From: Austropuccinia psidii
Taxonomy: Eukaryota; Basidiomycota; Pucciniomycetes; Pucciniales; Sphaerophragmiaceae
Length of the DNA stretch: 64,000 nt
Assembly (NCBI GenBank): GCA_023105745.1
Contig: JALGQZ010000001.1
Location: 59,807,937-59,871,936, forward strand
Reading direction: 5' to 3'
Below, one piece after another: positions 12,181 to 24,647 of the stretch (position 1 is the first letter of the stretch; the number at the start of each line of letters is the position of its first letter). The position numbers and the translations under genes were made by a program. The notes beneath the pieces are model-generated. The model saw only the letters and a program-made list of their open reading frames with translations. It was not told where the DNA came from and searched no databases.

Positions 12181-14363
12181 ACCCCCATTGAAGGTGAATT
12201 TTGGACCTTTGAGGTTCTTTGGAAACATGTAAATAATGTTTTCAGGGCTCAGGGGTATTCTGTGTTCACCTTGAGGTCCAATATAACCCACAATCAAAAT
12301 GAAATATGTTGTGACAGGTCTGGCACCCCAAATCCCAACAAAAGCCCCTCCAAAACAGTCACCTCAAGAAAGATTGACTTTAAATTTAGACTTTATGCAA
12401 AAAAATATGCCAAGAGTACCACTTTGACTCTTAAAGTCAAAAATCCTGAACACAGCCATGATACCACTGAAAATATTATGGCACATCCTGCTTACAGAAA
12501 ATTCAATGAGAAAGAAACATCCCAAATTGCTCAAGTTTCTGAATCACTGCTCATTCCAAGGAAAATTCAGGCCCAATTATGCATCCAGAGAGAGTCTGAA
12601 AGGCCTGTAATCCTTCAATACATTTACAACCAAGTCAATAAAATCAAGAAATACAAACTGCAAGACAGAAGGCTCATTGATTCTCTTATTGAAGCCCTCA
12701 AAGAAGAAAAAATGTTTGTGGTCCTCTGCAAGGGATGCTGAGGGACACATTACCTCCTTGTTTTTCACTCACCCCCTTTCCATAAAACTCCTTCATGGCT
12801 TTCCTCATGTGATTCTTATGGATTGTACTTATAAAACCAATCAGTACAAAATGCCCCTTTTTCATATTTTTGTCTTCATCTCAACCAATAAGACCTTTTC
12901 TGGGGATTTTTGCTTGATGAATAATGAAAATTTAACCTCATATACTTAGGCGTTAAATCAATACATAGAAAAAGTCCTTGACAACACCAATATTGTTCCC
13001 CATCCAGTCATTGTTTTTGACAGGGATTTGGCATTGAAAAATTCTCTGAAGAAGCTCTTCCCAGACTCAAAAGTCATGTCATGAATTTGGCACATCAATA
13101 AAGATGTATCTGCCCATTGCATGAAGAAAATTGGTCATGGCACTGATTTTGAAAATTTTATGGGCCTTTGTAATCAAGTAATATAATTTTATCTTTCACT
13201 TCTATCCTTATTATTTTTTGTATTAATGAATTTGGGATTCATTTCTCAGGTTATGTATTAATCCACTGAAAAGTCTTTCAAAGAAAACTTGAATAAGCTT
13301 CAACAGAAAGTCAAAAATCCTGAGCTCTTGCAATATTTGGAAAATAACTGGCTTTCTCTAGAGGAGTATTATGTGCCATCCTGGATCAACCCCCATTGGC
13401 ACCTGGGTGTGGGCTCCACCTCAAGAGTTGAAGGTGCCCATTACATGGTTAAACTTTAGCTCCAAAAGTCCACTGGTACTCTCCTGGAGGTAGTGAGGGC
13501 CCTCCACATGGCTTTCAGAAAACAATTCATTGAAATAATAAACATAATATCCAAATAAATGACTTTCCATGTCAAGAATTTTCCTCCACACATCTGTGCT
13601 CTCAATGGCAAGGTGTCTCATTATTCCCTTCAGATAGCCTTTGAAAATTTTAAAACCAAATTTCCCTGAAATGAAAAATGCACCAACAAATACAAAAATT
13701 ATCAAGGGATTCCTTGAAAGCACAAGACCCAACAGGCATTGGCTAAGAACCAAAGGCTCTAGATATCAGACTTCCATCCTCAATGGCATTTGAATTTACC
13801 TGTGAGAATTCTTTGATAATCAATATTTTTCTCTTATTAACTGATATTCTTTTTCATATTCTTCTCAAACTGGTTATCACGGTGATGCTCAAAGTTTTGA
13901 GAAAGAAAGAAAGAAGCCAAAAGAGCATTTGAAGATATTGAGGAAGACCTTTTTCAAAGACCAATGGCAGAAATCACCCCAATTCTTCAACATTTTCAAG
14001 ATGTTTTGACTGGAAAAGTCCCATTTGATCAAATTCCCAAGAGTCAAGAGGATTATCAATATTATGAAGACCCACTATAATGCAATAATATCCATTGAAG
14101 ACCTCAAGGATCCAAGAATAAAAATAAAAGAGAACCCCCAAGATTTGAAATCATTGAAAGTCAATCCAAGAGAAGAGGAAGACACCCATCAAAAGTGACC
14201 AGCACAACAAACTCAAGATCACAGTCAATTGAACCCTCTCCAATTATGGAAGTGGATTCATCTTAATATTGTGAAGATTCTGAAGATTCTGAGGACTCAT
14301 TATCAAAATCAATAAGTTAATTAGATTTACTACCCCCAGAAACTGAATTGAATTAATATGGCA
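12181..14363 (+). pseudogene. Decayed Mutator-like (MULE) transposase, N-terminal and DDE portion
   Basis: MULE transposases cut and paste DNA with a DDE nuclease. The frame opens after a stop at 12178, with a FAR1-like DNA-binding stretch (EGEFWTFEVLWKHVNN, then CCDRSG). It shifts by one near 12715-12722 and continues into the catalytic core: HVILMDCTYKTNQYKMP (first Asp) and, after a TAG at 12947-12949, VIVFDRDLALKNSLKK (second Asp). WHINKDV follows another stop. A 72-bp intron (13178-13249, GT-AG) precedes TSRVEGAHYMVK, the usual region of the catalytic Glu. The reading then weakens, with several stops, into an Arg/Ser-rich tail that runs up to the LTR insertion at 14369. At least one frameshift and about ten stops make it non-functional. 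The TAG sits where relatives usually have Trp, consistent with G to A change. Confidence 0.85.
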
Positions 14364-14368
14364 AATCA

Positions 14369-16207
14369 TGTGAGCCTTAGAGGTAATTTCATATACCCAA
14401 AAGACCACAAATATAAAAAATAACATATTAATATAAATAAAATAAATTTATTTATATTATTAAAATAAAAATAAAAAATATAAATATAAAATTATATTAA
14501 AAATATAATTTTAATTATAATTTAAAAATAAAATTACTTTAAATTTTGTAAATATAAAATTACATTTATACTTGAAAAATTTAAGTAAAAATGAAATTTT
14601 AACAAAATTGTGAAAAAATAAATAAATTTGGAAAAAAGTTAAATAAAATTTATTATAACTTTTTATCCAATAAATAAACATATAAATTTTATTTCACCAT
14701 TGGATTCCTCATAAAAAATCAGGTGGGGTCACCTCTGAGTGAAATTTTTGTAACTCAACTCTAAATAAGCTTAAATTAAGTTTTTAGTATTTTCAATACA
14801 AAAGTTGAAAATCCTCAAAACCTTAATTTAATTCACACCACATGTGGTGTTAACCATCAAATTTTGTGTTAAAATTGAGGTGTTGTGTTTAGTTTAGAAG
14901 TTATGAGGAATTAAAGTATTTTCAATTGAATTCAATTGAAATGTCAAAATGTGCGCGTGTATTACATAAGTGAACTTTGATTTACATATGAGGTGTCAAT
15001 TATTACTGTATTGTACTGTACAATTGAATTGAATTACATGTGTAAATTATAAGTATAATACATGATGAGGAATTAAAGGAAAAAATAAATTGGAAAGATT
15101 AAATTTGGGGGGGAAAAGGAACTCCAGCTCTAAGGGGGAGCTAGACCCCCAAAATCCTTGCTGACAGGCGTGGGATGTCAAAATTCACGCAAAAGTTCAT
15201 CACTTTTGGCCTGGAATTGAGTTACAGGGTCTGTGGACTCAATTGATGATGAGGTTTTGATACCAACTGGGGTAGTTTTAGCTGTTGCCAAGAAGGTAAA
15301 ACTACCCTTAAGATAAAACAATCATAATAAAAACAGTTTGAACTGGTTTCTACGCCTCTGACACACATTCTGACGTGTTTTGAAGGCTCTAGGCCTGGTA
15401 TTGCTATAGTAATGGCTGATTTAAGGGTCTAAAATGGCTAAAAATGGCTAAAAATGGCTTAAACCAGCCCTTTTTGGTCTAAACCAGGGTTCAATGATGC
15501 CATAATTGGCTTTTCTGTTGTCAGACTGTTTTTCACGACTGACAAGAGTAAATTTTACTTTTGGAGTAAGAGAATTGATGGCTATAAAAGAATGTCTTCT
15601 TTGCCCCACTTTTCTCTTCATGTTAGAATCTTTTCCTTTTATTAATTAGTTTAAAACTGTTAAACCAATCAATCAAAGATTCCAACCACCAATTTTAAAT
15701 CATTTTAATCCTTTTAACCACGTGAAAAAAATCTTTATAATCATTGTTTGTAACTCTTATAATCATTTTTACCCCTGAACCACCCCAAAAGTGAATTAAA
15801 GCATCTTTCATCACTGTTAACTTTGTCACTTTGTTTCCAAATTCACTCTGGTCACTTTTGGGCGTGTTTTCTCTTTAATATTCTTTTTAAAGACTTTGTT
15901 CTTTAATTAATTGCTTGCAGTTCTTTGCTCAATTAATTCCAATTGAAATTGCTCTTGAAGAAATTTCTTTTGTAGCCTTAAAATATCTCTTGTAGAGTAT
16001 TTTTTGGATAAATTTTTATTGTTGGTAAAACAATAAATTTTTATAATATTATTGTTTTATACTAATAAAGTTATAAACAATAAAATTGGCGTGTTTTCTC
16101 TTAAAAATAATATTTCATACTATTTTTAATTGATTTTACCTTATACAAATTTTGAGGACAGGAAAAGTACTTGATTTTTAATCAAAGTTTCATATCCACA
16201 CCTTACA
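14369..16207 (+). mobile_element. Solo LTR, family A, copy 1 (inserted in MULE gene)
   Basis: This 1839-bp segment begins TGTGAGCCTTAGAGG and ends CACACCTTACA, giving the TG...CA ends of an LTR. It is flanked by the 5-bp target duplication AATCA at 14364-14368 and 16208-16212. It matches copy 2 at 17546 along most of its length. No internal retroelement region lies beside it, so it is a solo LTR left by LTR-LTR recombination. A TATA-like box at 15592 suggests plus-strand transcription. Copy 1 differs from copy 2 by an expansion of a short aaaatggct repeat near 15430. Short ORFs inside are not genes. Confidence 0.9.
15592..15599 (+). promoter_or_regulatory. TATA-like box of family-A LTR copy 1
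   Basis: The sequence ctataaaa is followed by a pyrimidine-rich stretch (gtcttctttgccccac), a typical core-promoter layout. The same arrangement is kept in copy 2. Confidence 0.55.
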
Positions 16208-16992
16208 AATCAGGAGTCACTCTTCAAGGTTCCAGAAGATTGGAAATGGGTAGCAAAGCCTCACAAAGAAATTCCCACAAGCCGTGCACAAGTTTGAAGA
16301 TATATAATGCAATTGACTTGACCTGTGAGAATTGCCAAAGCAATTATCACACAATTGATGAATGCTCCAAGCTCTTTGTGAGTTTCTGATTCATTTTAAT
16401 GTATATATATATTGTTTATTTAAATATTTATTCATTTTTTTGACCTAATTTTATCAGGTACCTGGCTCAGAAGACTTTCCCAAGTTTATATTGAAATACA
16501 CCTTCAAGCCCATCAATTTCCAGGGTGATGGAAACTATGGCTTCAGAACAGTATCCCACTACATTTAAAAGACTCAACATCAATGGGCTGATGTCAGAGG
16601 TGACTTGGCTGAAGAAATCCAAAAAAATCAAGAGCTTTATGAAGCTATGAACACTTTGATTCCAACAGTATCCTCTTATTTGGACAGAATTGAGTGGTCT
16701 GAAGATGTTGGCCAGGATCCAAAGAGCAAATCAATATACATGCCTGGTATGAGGGATCCAATTGAAAATAAGTATAAAAGACCTTTTTATTTTATTCCAC
16801 AGTCCAATATTTCTCTTTTTTCCCTTATTACTGTCATCCAAATGATAATCAACCCATTTTAATCTGCTTCTGGGATAGCTGTTCTGATTTTTTTCCATTG
16901 GATTTAATCATTTTTAAAGTTTATCCAGTCACCCCATTAATGTGAATTGGGAATTTCATTCCCAACCACAAGTCCTGGGGTGGGAAGAATAA
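16208..16992 (+). pseudogene. C-terminal OTU-like cysteine protease domain of the MULE protein
   Basis: OTU proteases cleave ubiquitin-type linkages through a Cys-His pair. When the LTR and one AATCA copy are disregarded, the MULE frame runs directly into this segment, so it is the 3' part of the same gene. It starts with a small Cys-rich patch (CENCQSNYHTIDEC). An 80-bp intron follows (16378-16457, GT-AG). Then comes the OTU signature region GDGNYGFRTVSHYI, where the usual catalytic Cys is Tyr. Next is WADVRGDLAEEIQKN and a region ending near 16992. There is a TAA after SHYI and a frameshift in a T-run near 16820. The domain is therefore inactive here, both by loss of the nucleophile and by truncation. 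Confidence 0.7.
16378..16457 (+). other. Intron in MULE-OTU gene
   Basis: An 80-bp GT-AG intron (donor gtgagt, acceptor ttatcag) joins LF to VPGSEDF in phase 0. It shows that the OTU portion was once part of a spliced host-style transcript. Confidence 0.65.
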
Positions 16993-17540
16993 TTTAAGAG
17001 TTAAATGAGGTTATAATTGTCCAATATTCCTCCCCCCTCAGAAAAAACCAACAATTTTGGAGGTTGTTTCAGATTGATTGATTTTTGTATATACAATTTA
17101 TGCCAATTATCCTCCTCCTCAGTCCTATTTATTGCTTAAATCCCACCTCAGTCTCATTTTTCTCAAAAATGTGGCACTTTTGTACTTAAAAATGGTCATG
17201 TTACAAACATGAAAAAAAACCTTTTTGCACCTTCACTTTTCCCACCAAAACAATTCCCCAAAATTATGGGCTTCTAGTTTTTAATTATCATAATCAAAAC
17301 CTTTATTTAAAAAAAAATTAAGGAAATTCTTGAGTGAGAAGATTTTAAATTAATTTTTTAAAAAGCTATGTCATTTTGTCAAATTGGCCAAATTTGAGAA
17401 ATTTGGCAAAAAAAATCAAAACATTTGGGGATATTGACATCCCATTTTGGAAAAAATATGGCAAAAAAAGATTAAAAACCTCAAACCTGAGCCTGAGTAA
17501 TTTTTTCTAGAAAAATAAATCACTTATGTGTTTTGGGCAT
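16993..17540. other. MULE downstream flank
   Basis: AT-rich, with no coding signal and runs of A and T. It is presumably the 3' untranslated part of the MULE, ending at the second LTR insertion. Confidence 0.4.
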
Positions 17541-17545
17541 AAATT

Positions 17546-19330
17546 TGTGAGCCTTAGAGGTATTTTCATATACCCAAAAGACCACAAATAACAAAATAAA
17601 ATATAAATATAAATAAAATAATTTTATTTATATTATCAAAATAAAAATTAAGATAAAAATAAAAATTTATATATAAAAATAAAAATTCAACTATAATTTA
17701 AAATAAAAATTACATTAAATTTTAAAATTGTGAAAATGCATTTTTACTTCAAAAAATTAAGTAAAAATGAATTTTTAATAAAATTAATGAAATTAAAATA
17801 TTTTTGGTAAAAAGTTACATAAAATATATCATAGCCTTTTATCCAATAAACAAACTTAAGAAAATTACTTCACCATTGGATTCCTCATAAAAAATAAGGT
17901 GGGGTCACCTCTGGGTAAATTTTCTGTAACTCAACTCTAAATAAGCTTAAATTAAGTTTTTAGTATTTTATGTACAAAAGTTGAAAATCCTCAAAACCTT
18001 AATTTAATTCAAATCACATGTGGTTTTAACCATCAATTTTTGTGTTAAAATTGAGGTGTTGTGTGTATTTTAGAAGTTTTGAGGAATTGAAGTATTTTCA
18101 ATTGAAATGTCAAAATGTGCGCGTGTATTACATAAGTGAACTGTAATTCACATATGAGGTATCAATTATTACAGTTGTGTACTGTGAAAACTCGATTGAA
18201 TTGTATTTGTAAATTACAAGTGTATTACATGATGAGGAATTAAAGAAAAAATAAATTGGAAACATTAATTCTGGGGGGAAAAGGAACTCTAGCTCCAAGG
18301 GGGAGCCAGACCCCCAAAATCCTTGCTGAAAGGAATGGGATTTGAAAGTACATGCAAAATTTCATCACTTTTGGCCTTGAATTGAGTCACAGGGTCTGTG
18401 ACTCAATTGATGATGAGGTTTTGATACCAACCAGGGCAGTTTCAACTGTTGCCAAGAGGGTAAAACTACCCTTAAGTTAAAACAATCTCAGTAAAAACAG
18501 TTTGGAATGGTTTCTACGACTCTTACACACATTCTGACGTGTTTTGAAGGCTCTAGACCAGGTAGTACTATAGTAATAGCTGATTTAAGGGTCTAAAATG
18601 GCTAAAACCAGCCCTTTTTTGGTCTAAAACAGGTTTAAATGATTCCATAATTGGCTTTTCTGTTGTCAGCGTGTTCTCCACAACTGAAAAGAGTAAATGT
18701 TACTTTTGGAGTAAGAAAATTGATGGCTATAAAACAATGTCTTCTTTGTCCCACTTTTCTCTTCATGTTACAATCTTTTCCTTTTATAATTAGTTTAAAC
18801 ACTGTTAAACCAATCAATAAAGGATTCCAACCACCCTTTTCATATCATTTTAAACCTTTTAACCACATGAAAAAAATAATTATAATCATTTTTACCCCTT
18901 GAACCACCCCAAAAGTGAATTAAAGCATCTTTCATCACTGTCAACTTTGTCACTTTGTTTCAAAATTAACTCTCATCACTTTTGGGCATGTTTTATCTTT
19001 AAATATCATTTTAAAGAATTTGTTCTTTAATTAATTGATTGCAGTTCTTTGCTCAATTAATTCCAATTGAAATTGCTCTTGAAGAAATTTCTTTTGTAGC
19101 CTTAAATATCTCTTGTAAAGTATCTTTGGATAAATTTTTATTGTTGGTAAAACAATAGATCTTTATAATATTATTGTTTTATACTTTTAAGGTTAAAAAA
19201 AATAAATCTGGTGTGTTTTCTCTTAAAAATACTATTTCTTACTATTTTTAATTATATTTCACTGTATACAAATTTTGAGGACAGGAAAAGTACTTGATTT
19301 TTAATCAGAGTTTCATATCCACACCTTACA
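17546..19330 (+). mobile_element. Solo LTR, family A, copy 2
   Basis: This 1785-bp segment has the same TGTGAGCCTTAGAGG start and CACACCTTACA end as copy 1. The 5-bp target duplication AAATT sits at 17541-17545 and 19331-19335. The different duplication shows an independent insertion rather than the other LTR of the same element. Orientation is the same as copy 1. Confidence 0.9.
18727..18735 (+). promoter_or_regulatory. TATA-like box of family-A LTR copy 2
   Basis: The sequence ctataaaac, followed by a pyrimidine-rich stretch, is positionally equivalent to 15592-15599 in copy 1. Confidence 0.5.
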
Positions 19331-19335
19331 AAATT

Positions 19336-20361
19336 GGTAAAAACATTTAAGGGCTTATGTGTGTTTACCAACACCCTTTAATTATTAGAGAGAGTAGACC
19401 ACAGTAACACCCTGTACAAGCAGGTGTGGGATTGTATTATCTAATTTATGAGTAATTAATTGATAAATATTCTTTTCTGATGGCTTTGACACCTCATAAC
19501 TCCACTTTAAGGGATAGTATCCCACAATATCAGTTGGTGTGGTATTATAGCTTTATGTCACATTCACTGGAAATACCCCCAATTTGTGGTTTATGAAAAT
19601 TCCTTGCCTTAAATCCTTCTGGCTAATTGGCCATAATATAAATTTTATGGACAATTGGCCCCTTGCAGTTCTTAGTGGCCTCTGGGGCACACCCACTCTT
19701 TCTGGCCAATTCTGGCCTCAACCTTTATTATATACCACAGGCCATATCCTGAAACCTATGGTCATTTAGGCCATTTCCATAATCCTTTTCCCCCAGGCCA
19801 CCCCAGTGGAATCAGGCCTGGGGGTCTATGGACTCTTCAACCAGCACCACGCCTTCTGGCCTACCCCCTTTGATTAGGGGGGCTTGGGACATTTAGTCCC
19901 CTTATGGCCTTTATGGCTGGTAGGCTGTAACTCTACTGTCTGTGGGCCATAGACCCCATTAAACCCCTTATGGCCTAAATCAAATGAGGCCAATGGGCCC
20001 CTCAATCCCTAAGGGAGAAAATGACCCAAAATATTCTCTGGCTCCCTAAAACCTCAAGTAATGGCCTCTGGAAGCCACCAGAGGCCCCCAGCCTTCAATC
20101 CCAAGGTTTTCCCCTCAAGAAAAAGAAAAATTGTCTTCAACCTTGGACCCAGACTTTCAGGATCTCTGTATGGGGAATATATGGCATCAAATACCATTAT
20201 GCACAATTTTTCTGCAGTAATTCAATGGTGACTTTCTCAGAACTCAGTTATTCCATCTGAAGTAAGTTTACCAGTCCACCAAGCTGTTTCAAAGGACAAC
20301 TTTGAGGCAATCAATTTGAAAATTCATGGGGGACATTCAGAAGACCATTTGAGGACACCAG
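19336..20361. other. Unassigned flank, GC-richer in its middle
   Basis: No gene is recognised. Short plus-strand frames at 19584-19769 and 20021-20260 are low-confidence. The central part is much less AT-rich than its surroundings and is full of GGCC motifs (separate entry). It may be the far end of the MULE or of another DNA transposon. Confidence 0.45.
19629..20083. repeat. GGCC-motif cluster
   Basis: I count 17 GGCC tetranucleotides in about 455 bp, often as TGGCC or AGGCC followed by A, T or C. By a rough composition estimate only one or two would be expected. The spacing is irregular, so this is not a simple tandem repeat. GGCC is its own reverse complement, so the motif is symmetric on both strands. 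Confidence 0.75.
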
Positions 20362-20366
20362 TAACC

Positions 20367-22280
20367 TGTAAGATATGTCTATGAAAATGTTGATAATATT
20401 ACAATTATTCAACAGTACTATGACTTTTCTTATGAAATATAATAATAAATAAATCTATCTAACCACAATTAATTGATTAAAATAATTAATCATTCCTTTT
20501 ACTTGTTATAAATTAGTAGTGATTATAACAGTAAGCAGTAATTGTCTACAAGAATTAATTACAAGAAGTATTTAAGAATAAAACTTTTTTTATTAAAATA
20601 ATGAGGTTATTTTAATATATATAATTGTATTTTGCAAGAATAATTATAAATATAATTCTTGAATAAAGTTAATACTAGAGGAAATTTTTGAGAATTTATT
20701 GAAAACCACTCACTAATACTCCAATGAACTTTGGAAAGAGTTGGCAGAGAGAGTTGATGTATAAATTGTGGATTTAAAGGATCAAAATTGATTTATGACA
20801 GTATTACCACAAATCATGGTTTCTTTTGATTGTTTCACATCTTTCTAATTTATTCTTAAAGATTGGAACACTACATAAAAGGACTTAACTAATACTTACT
20901 TGGTGGTAATAAAGTTATAATTGGATAATAAGATGATTTGGAAAAAACAGCAAGAGGAGGCCTCTTTTAAGTCAATAACAGCTCATGGAGGGGTGCCATG
21001 CAGCAAATTAAAAAAGAAGTGAGAGAGAGATCAATAAAACCTTTTGCATTATTGGTTTCATCATTTTTTGTCATGTAAGATTATCATAATTACTTAATTT
21101 AGGCTTTTATGTGACTACAAACCCATTTATGGTTAAGAAGAAAGTAGTAACAACTGTAAATATTCTTTCATTAAAAAATGCTCATTAGGTTCCCAAATTA
21201 TCAGTTTCATTGTAAATTTCATCACAAGTTGTATTTTCTGTGAATTTTGGAAGATTCAGTGTTTCATATGGAATCATCAAAAATGGACTGTAGGTAAAAC
21301 TTTTTCATTTACTTATGAAAATTTAATTATCTTTGTTTTATTCATGGATCAAAATACTCTCAATTGGTCCTGAAAGTTTCAGGAATATTCATTGATAATC
21401 GTATTTTTAATGAATTTTTGAAGTTTTTACCTTATTTCTATGTAGAATTGCAAATATCACATTATAGCAGGTTGCTATGAGATAAATCAATTGATTTTAG
21501 TCCAAAAAAGGGTTTTAATTAATCTTTCATGGCTTACCCATGAGAAATAATTAAGAATTGAAATGGCTACAGGAGTCCAAGTTTCTCTTTACCTCCTTGT
21601 CATGTCAAAATAGCAGCTTATTTGCAGTTTTCTTATGATTTAATGAGAGTTTAACTTGGTAACCAAGTTCACAGAAGGTTTTAGTATACTAATTTGGCCA
21701 TAATCAACCATGGATCCAAGCTTTAGAGATATTCACGCCTCAGAGGCCTCAGCACTTGGGTACCCTGGCTCTCTTTGATGTCTTTTGTCCCCCTTAGCTA
21801 TTTTCATGTCAAAAATAGTAAGTCAGGCTTTAAGACTGATATTCACTATGTGTGTACCAAAAATGTATTTAAGAATACCATGTTTTAAATGAACAAAAAC
21901 ATGAACAAAACTAATCTTAGTGTATATGTAAATGGGATTTCTCACATTCCCATTATTTTGGCATGAAATTGAGAAAAACAAAAAAATTCACAATTCTTTT
22001 ATGTGATATTGAAGTATTTTCCATATTACCACCTCATAGAGTTGATTTAAGCTTATCCACTCTATGGATCTACCCTAGGTTAACATTTTTGTAGAATCTA
22101 AATCTGGCCTTGAATCCATGGATTGACTTACTCACAAAAAGGTTATTCCTCTTTTCTCAAATGAAAAATGATGACTTTTGGATATATGAGTTCCTTATGG
22201 GTTATTCATAGTTAAAGAAATATATTTTTTTATGATAATTGTGGCCTCTTGGGTATGTAAAATATACCTCAAGGCTCACA
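20367..22280 (-). mobile_element. Solo LTR, family B, inverted
   Basis: Read on the minus strand, this 1914-bp segment begins TGTGAGCCTTGAGGTATA and ends ATATCTTACA, matching the LTRs of the family-B chromovirus at 24653-40599. The target duplication TAACC lies at 20362-20366 and 22281-22285. It has no internal region, so it is a solo LTR. It retains the uninterrupted site (gagccaggg in reverse) where the hAT landed in the neighbouring LTR. Confidence 0.9.
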
Positions 22281-22285
22281 TAACC

Positions 22286-22680
22286 TGACTCATTAGGTAG
22301 GGTCATTTTCATTTAAACAATATATCCCCAAGGATTTTCCAAGGGAAAATTCGAGAGGTTATTTTTTTAGAATAAGTTGTCAAGGAATGAAGAGCTCCAG
22401 AAGTCCTGGACAGCTCAATTGATACATACAGGATTTATTCAAGAAACCTGTATGGCATTCAACTTTTGGGTCAATTCATTGATACACTGTGGGCATTCAA
22501 TACACACAATTATTTCCTCAAGATGGCCAAGCTGTATTTTCCCAAAACAGTAAGTACAGCTGTATAACAACTATTAAGTTGGGTTCTCAACCCTCCAGGA
22601 CCAGCCTTCCAGATTTACAAATATACTGGGCCACTCTTTCAACCCCTGGAAACCTGTTACCAAGTTAATTAATTCATTGA

Positions 22681-22714
<34 letters not shown>

Positions 22715-24647
22715 TTCTTTTTACTTTTTAAAATAAATTCTGATATCAATAAGTCAGTAATTTGCACCTTATTCTTTTCCTGTCAGTGGATATTGGGGGT
22801 CATATCCTTTACTAATTCCTATTTTCTTTATGGAAGGTTGAAACAGTGAATTGAGGATTTATTTGGTTGGCTACTTGGCCTTTGAATTCTTTCTTATTAA
22901 CTTCTGCATGTTTGTAATTGCTCTTATCTTTGTTAAATCAATATATTATTTAAATATTTCTTTATTCTTGAAAGCCCCCAAAGTGAGCTCTTGACTCCTG
23001 AGTGCCAGGCCACTCTTGGTATTCCCAAGGGCCTGTGTGAAACTTCAAATCCTTGACAAATTTTTAATTTCTAAACATAAAGGGCTCAAAATAATCTAAA
23101 TTTTAGACACAATCAAGCTCTACAACATGGCTACAGCTTTGACCCACTTTAATTTAAGTATGCCAAATATATACAGGCTCAAATTTTGCTTAATTTTTGA
23201 AAAATAGTTTTTTTCTTGTTTTAAGAGAAAAAATATAATAAATTTTTCTCTGTGTATGCTACAGAAATAAGGGCTATATATTTATGTATCCCTACTGTAG
23301 CCCTTATAGAAATTATTCCAATTGATGGGTCTTTCATTCAGCCTGTGAAAGCTAGATTAGAGGTAAAAAGATAGTAAAGTTTTCTCTGGTTATTCAAATA
23401 GTAGATCTATGGTAGCTTTCAATCCATTTTTGCTACAATATTGAAGAATATGTCATTGGATAGCCCTATTTGGGATATTAAATAAGGGAAACTACATGAT
23501 GAGCCTGTGATCCAAAATTGAAAATATAGATGAGAGATAAATATTGAGGTTATATCTCAGCAAGAGTTTACAGCCTTAATAAATTTTTCAATTCTTATTT
23601 TTTGGTAATAGGAACAATGTTATATGAAAATTGAATGTTTATTATTTCATATGATCAAGTTTACAGGATTTCTTTGTTTAGTCCTGTGTTTTGTTTTTGT
23701 GACGTCATTGTAGCTTCATTTGGTTTAATGAACATCAAAGGTGCATATTTCACTCCTTTCTTGTGTACCATGTTCACAGTACTTTTGGTTGTAATTCTTG
23801 CTCTCTGGTTTTGACCTTTTTCATTTCATTAAAAAAATATTTTTTGTTTTCCCAACAAAAAAAGTGATCTCTTTCAATTATTTTCATATTCTTGATAAAG
23901 GGCAAGTTTTTTTATCAACTTGATACTTTTTTAGAAACAATTGAACATCTGGTTTTATTATTAATTTTTTCCTTTTATTTATGATATATTTTTAAATTGG
24001 TATATTTCAAAAGAAAATTTTATTTTTTTAAAAGGAAAAATTAAATACTAATGGATCATTTTTTGGCTTTCTAACCTGAGACCTTTTCAAAATTTCTTTT
24101 GCTTTACTTTTCTGATATAATATAGATTCTTCAGGTGAAAATCACACAAAATTAGTCTAGGAGCCTTTGAGTAAGAATTCACACATTGAAGGTAGTTTTT
24201 GTTACTATTAGAGAAATTCTGGATATAGGAAAATTAGATAATAAGATAATTAGATTCCTATTTGTGGAATCATGTGATTTTTGGAGATGTCATATGCTGT
24301 AAAGGTTTCTCTTATAGATTTTTCCAGTTGTATGATTAAATAATTTTACGTTTGAATTCCAATTTTGTGTTAATAGATGAAGCTAATCATTCTTCATAGA
24401 CCTTTGGACTTGATAAAGATAAAGTGGATTATTCTTTATAATAAAATGTGAGCTCAAATGCTAAAAAAGAATATAATGACAATATTTCTGTCTTATCAGG
24501 TACACCATTTAATAAAGGTTCAAAAAGAGATTCAAGCCAAAAGAAAAGTTTCAGAAATATTTTAATCCAGGAGTCCAAGGAAATTTTTCTTCTTCAATAA
24601 TTCTTATTGCTTTTATTATATCCATTACAAAAATAATCTAGCTATTG
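22286..24647. other. AT-rich spacer
   Basis: No supported gene or element. It contains an ATT microsatellite near 22683. The rest is unique-looking AT-rich sequence without coding signal. Confidence 0.5.
22683..22714. repeat. (ATT)n microsatellite
   Basis: About ten uninterrupted ATT units. A simple-sequence repeat in intergenic DNA. Confidence 0.9.

Noticed and set aside
13421..13753. Minus-strand 110-codon frame
   Set aside because: It is antisense to the MULE catalytic region, whose plus-strand reading has recognisable motifs.
14369..19330. A complete small LTR retrotransposon with family-A LTRs around an OTU gene
   Set aside because: The two LTRs have different target duplications, and the enclosed sequence continues the MULE frame, so they are two solo LTRs.
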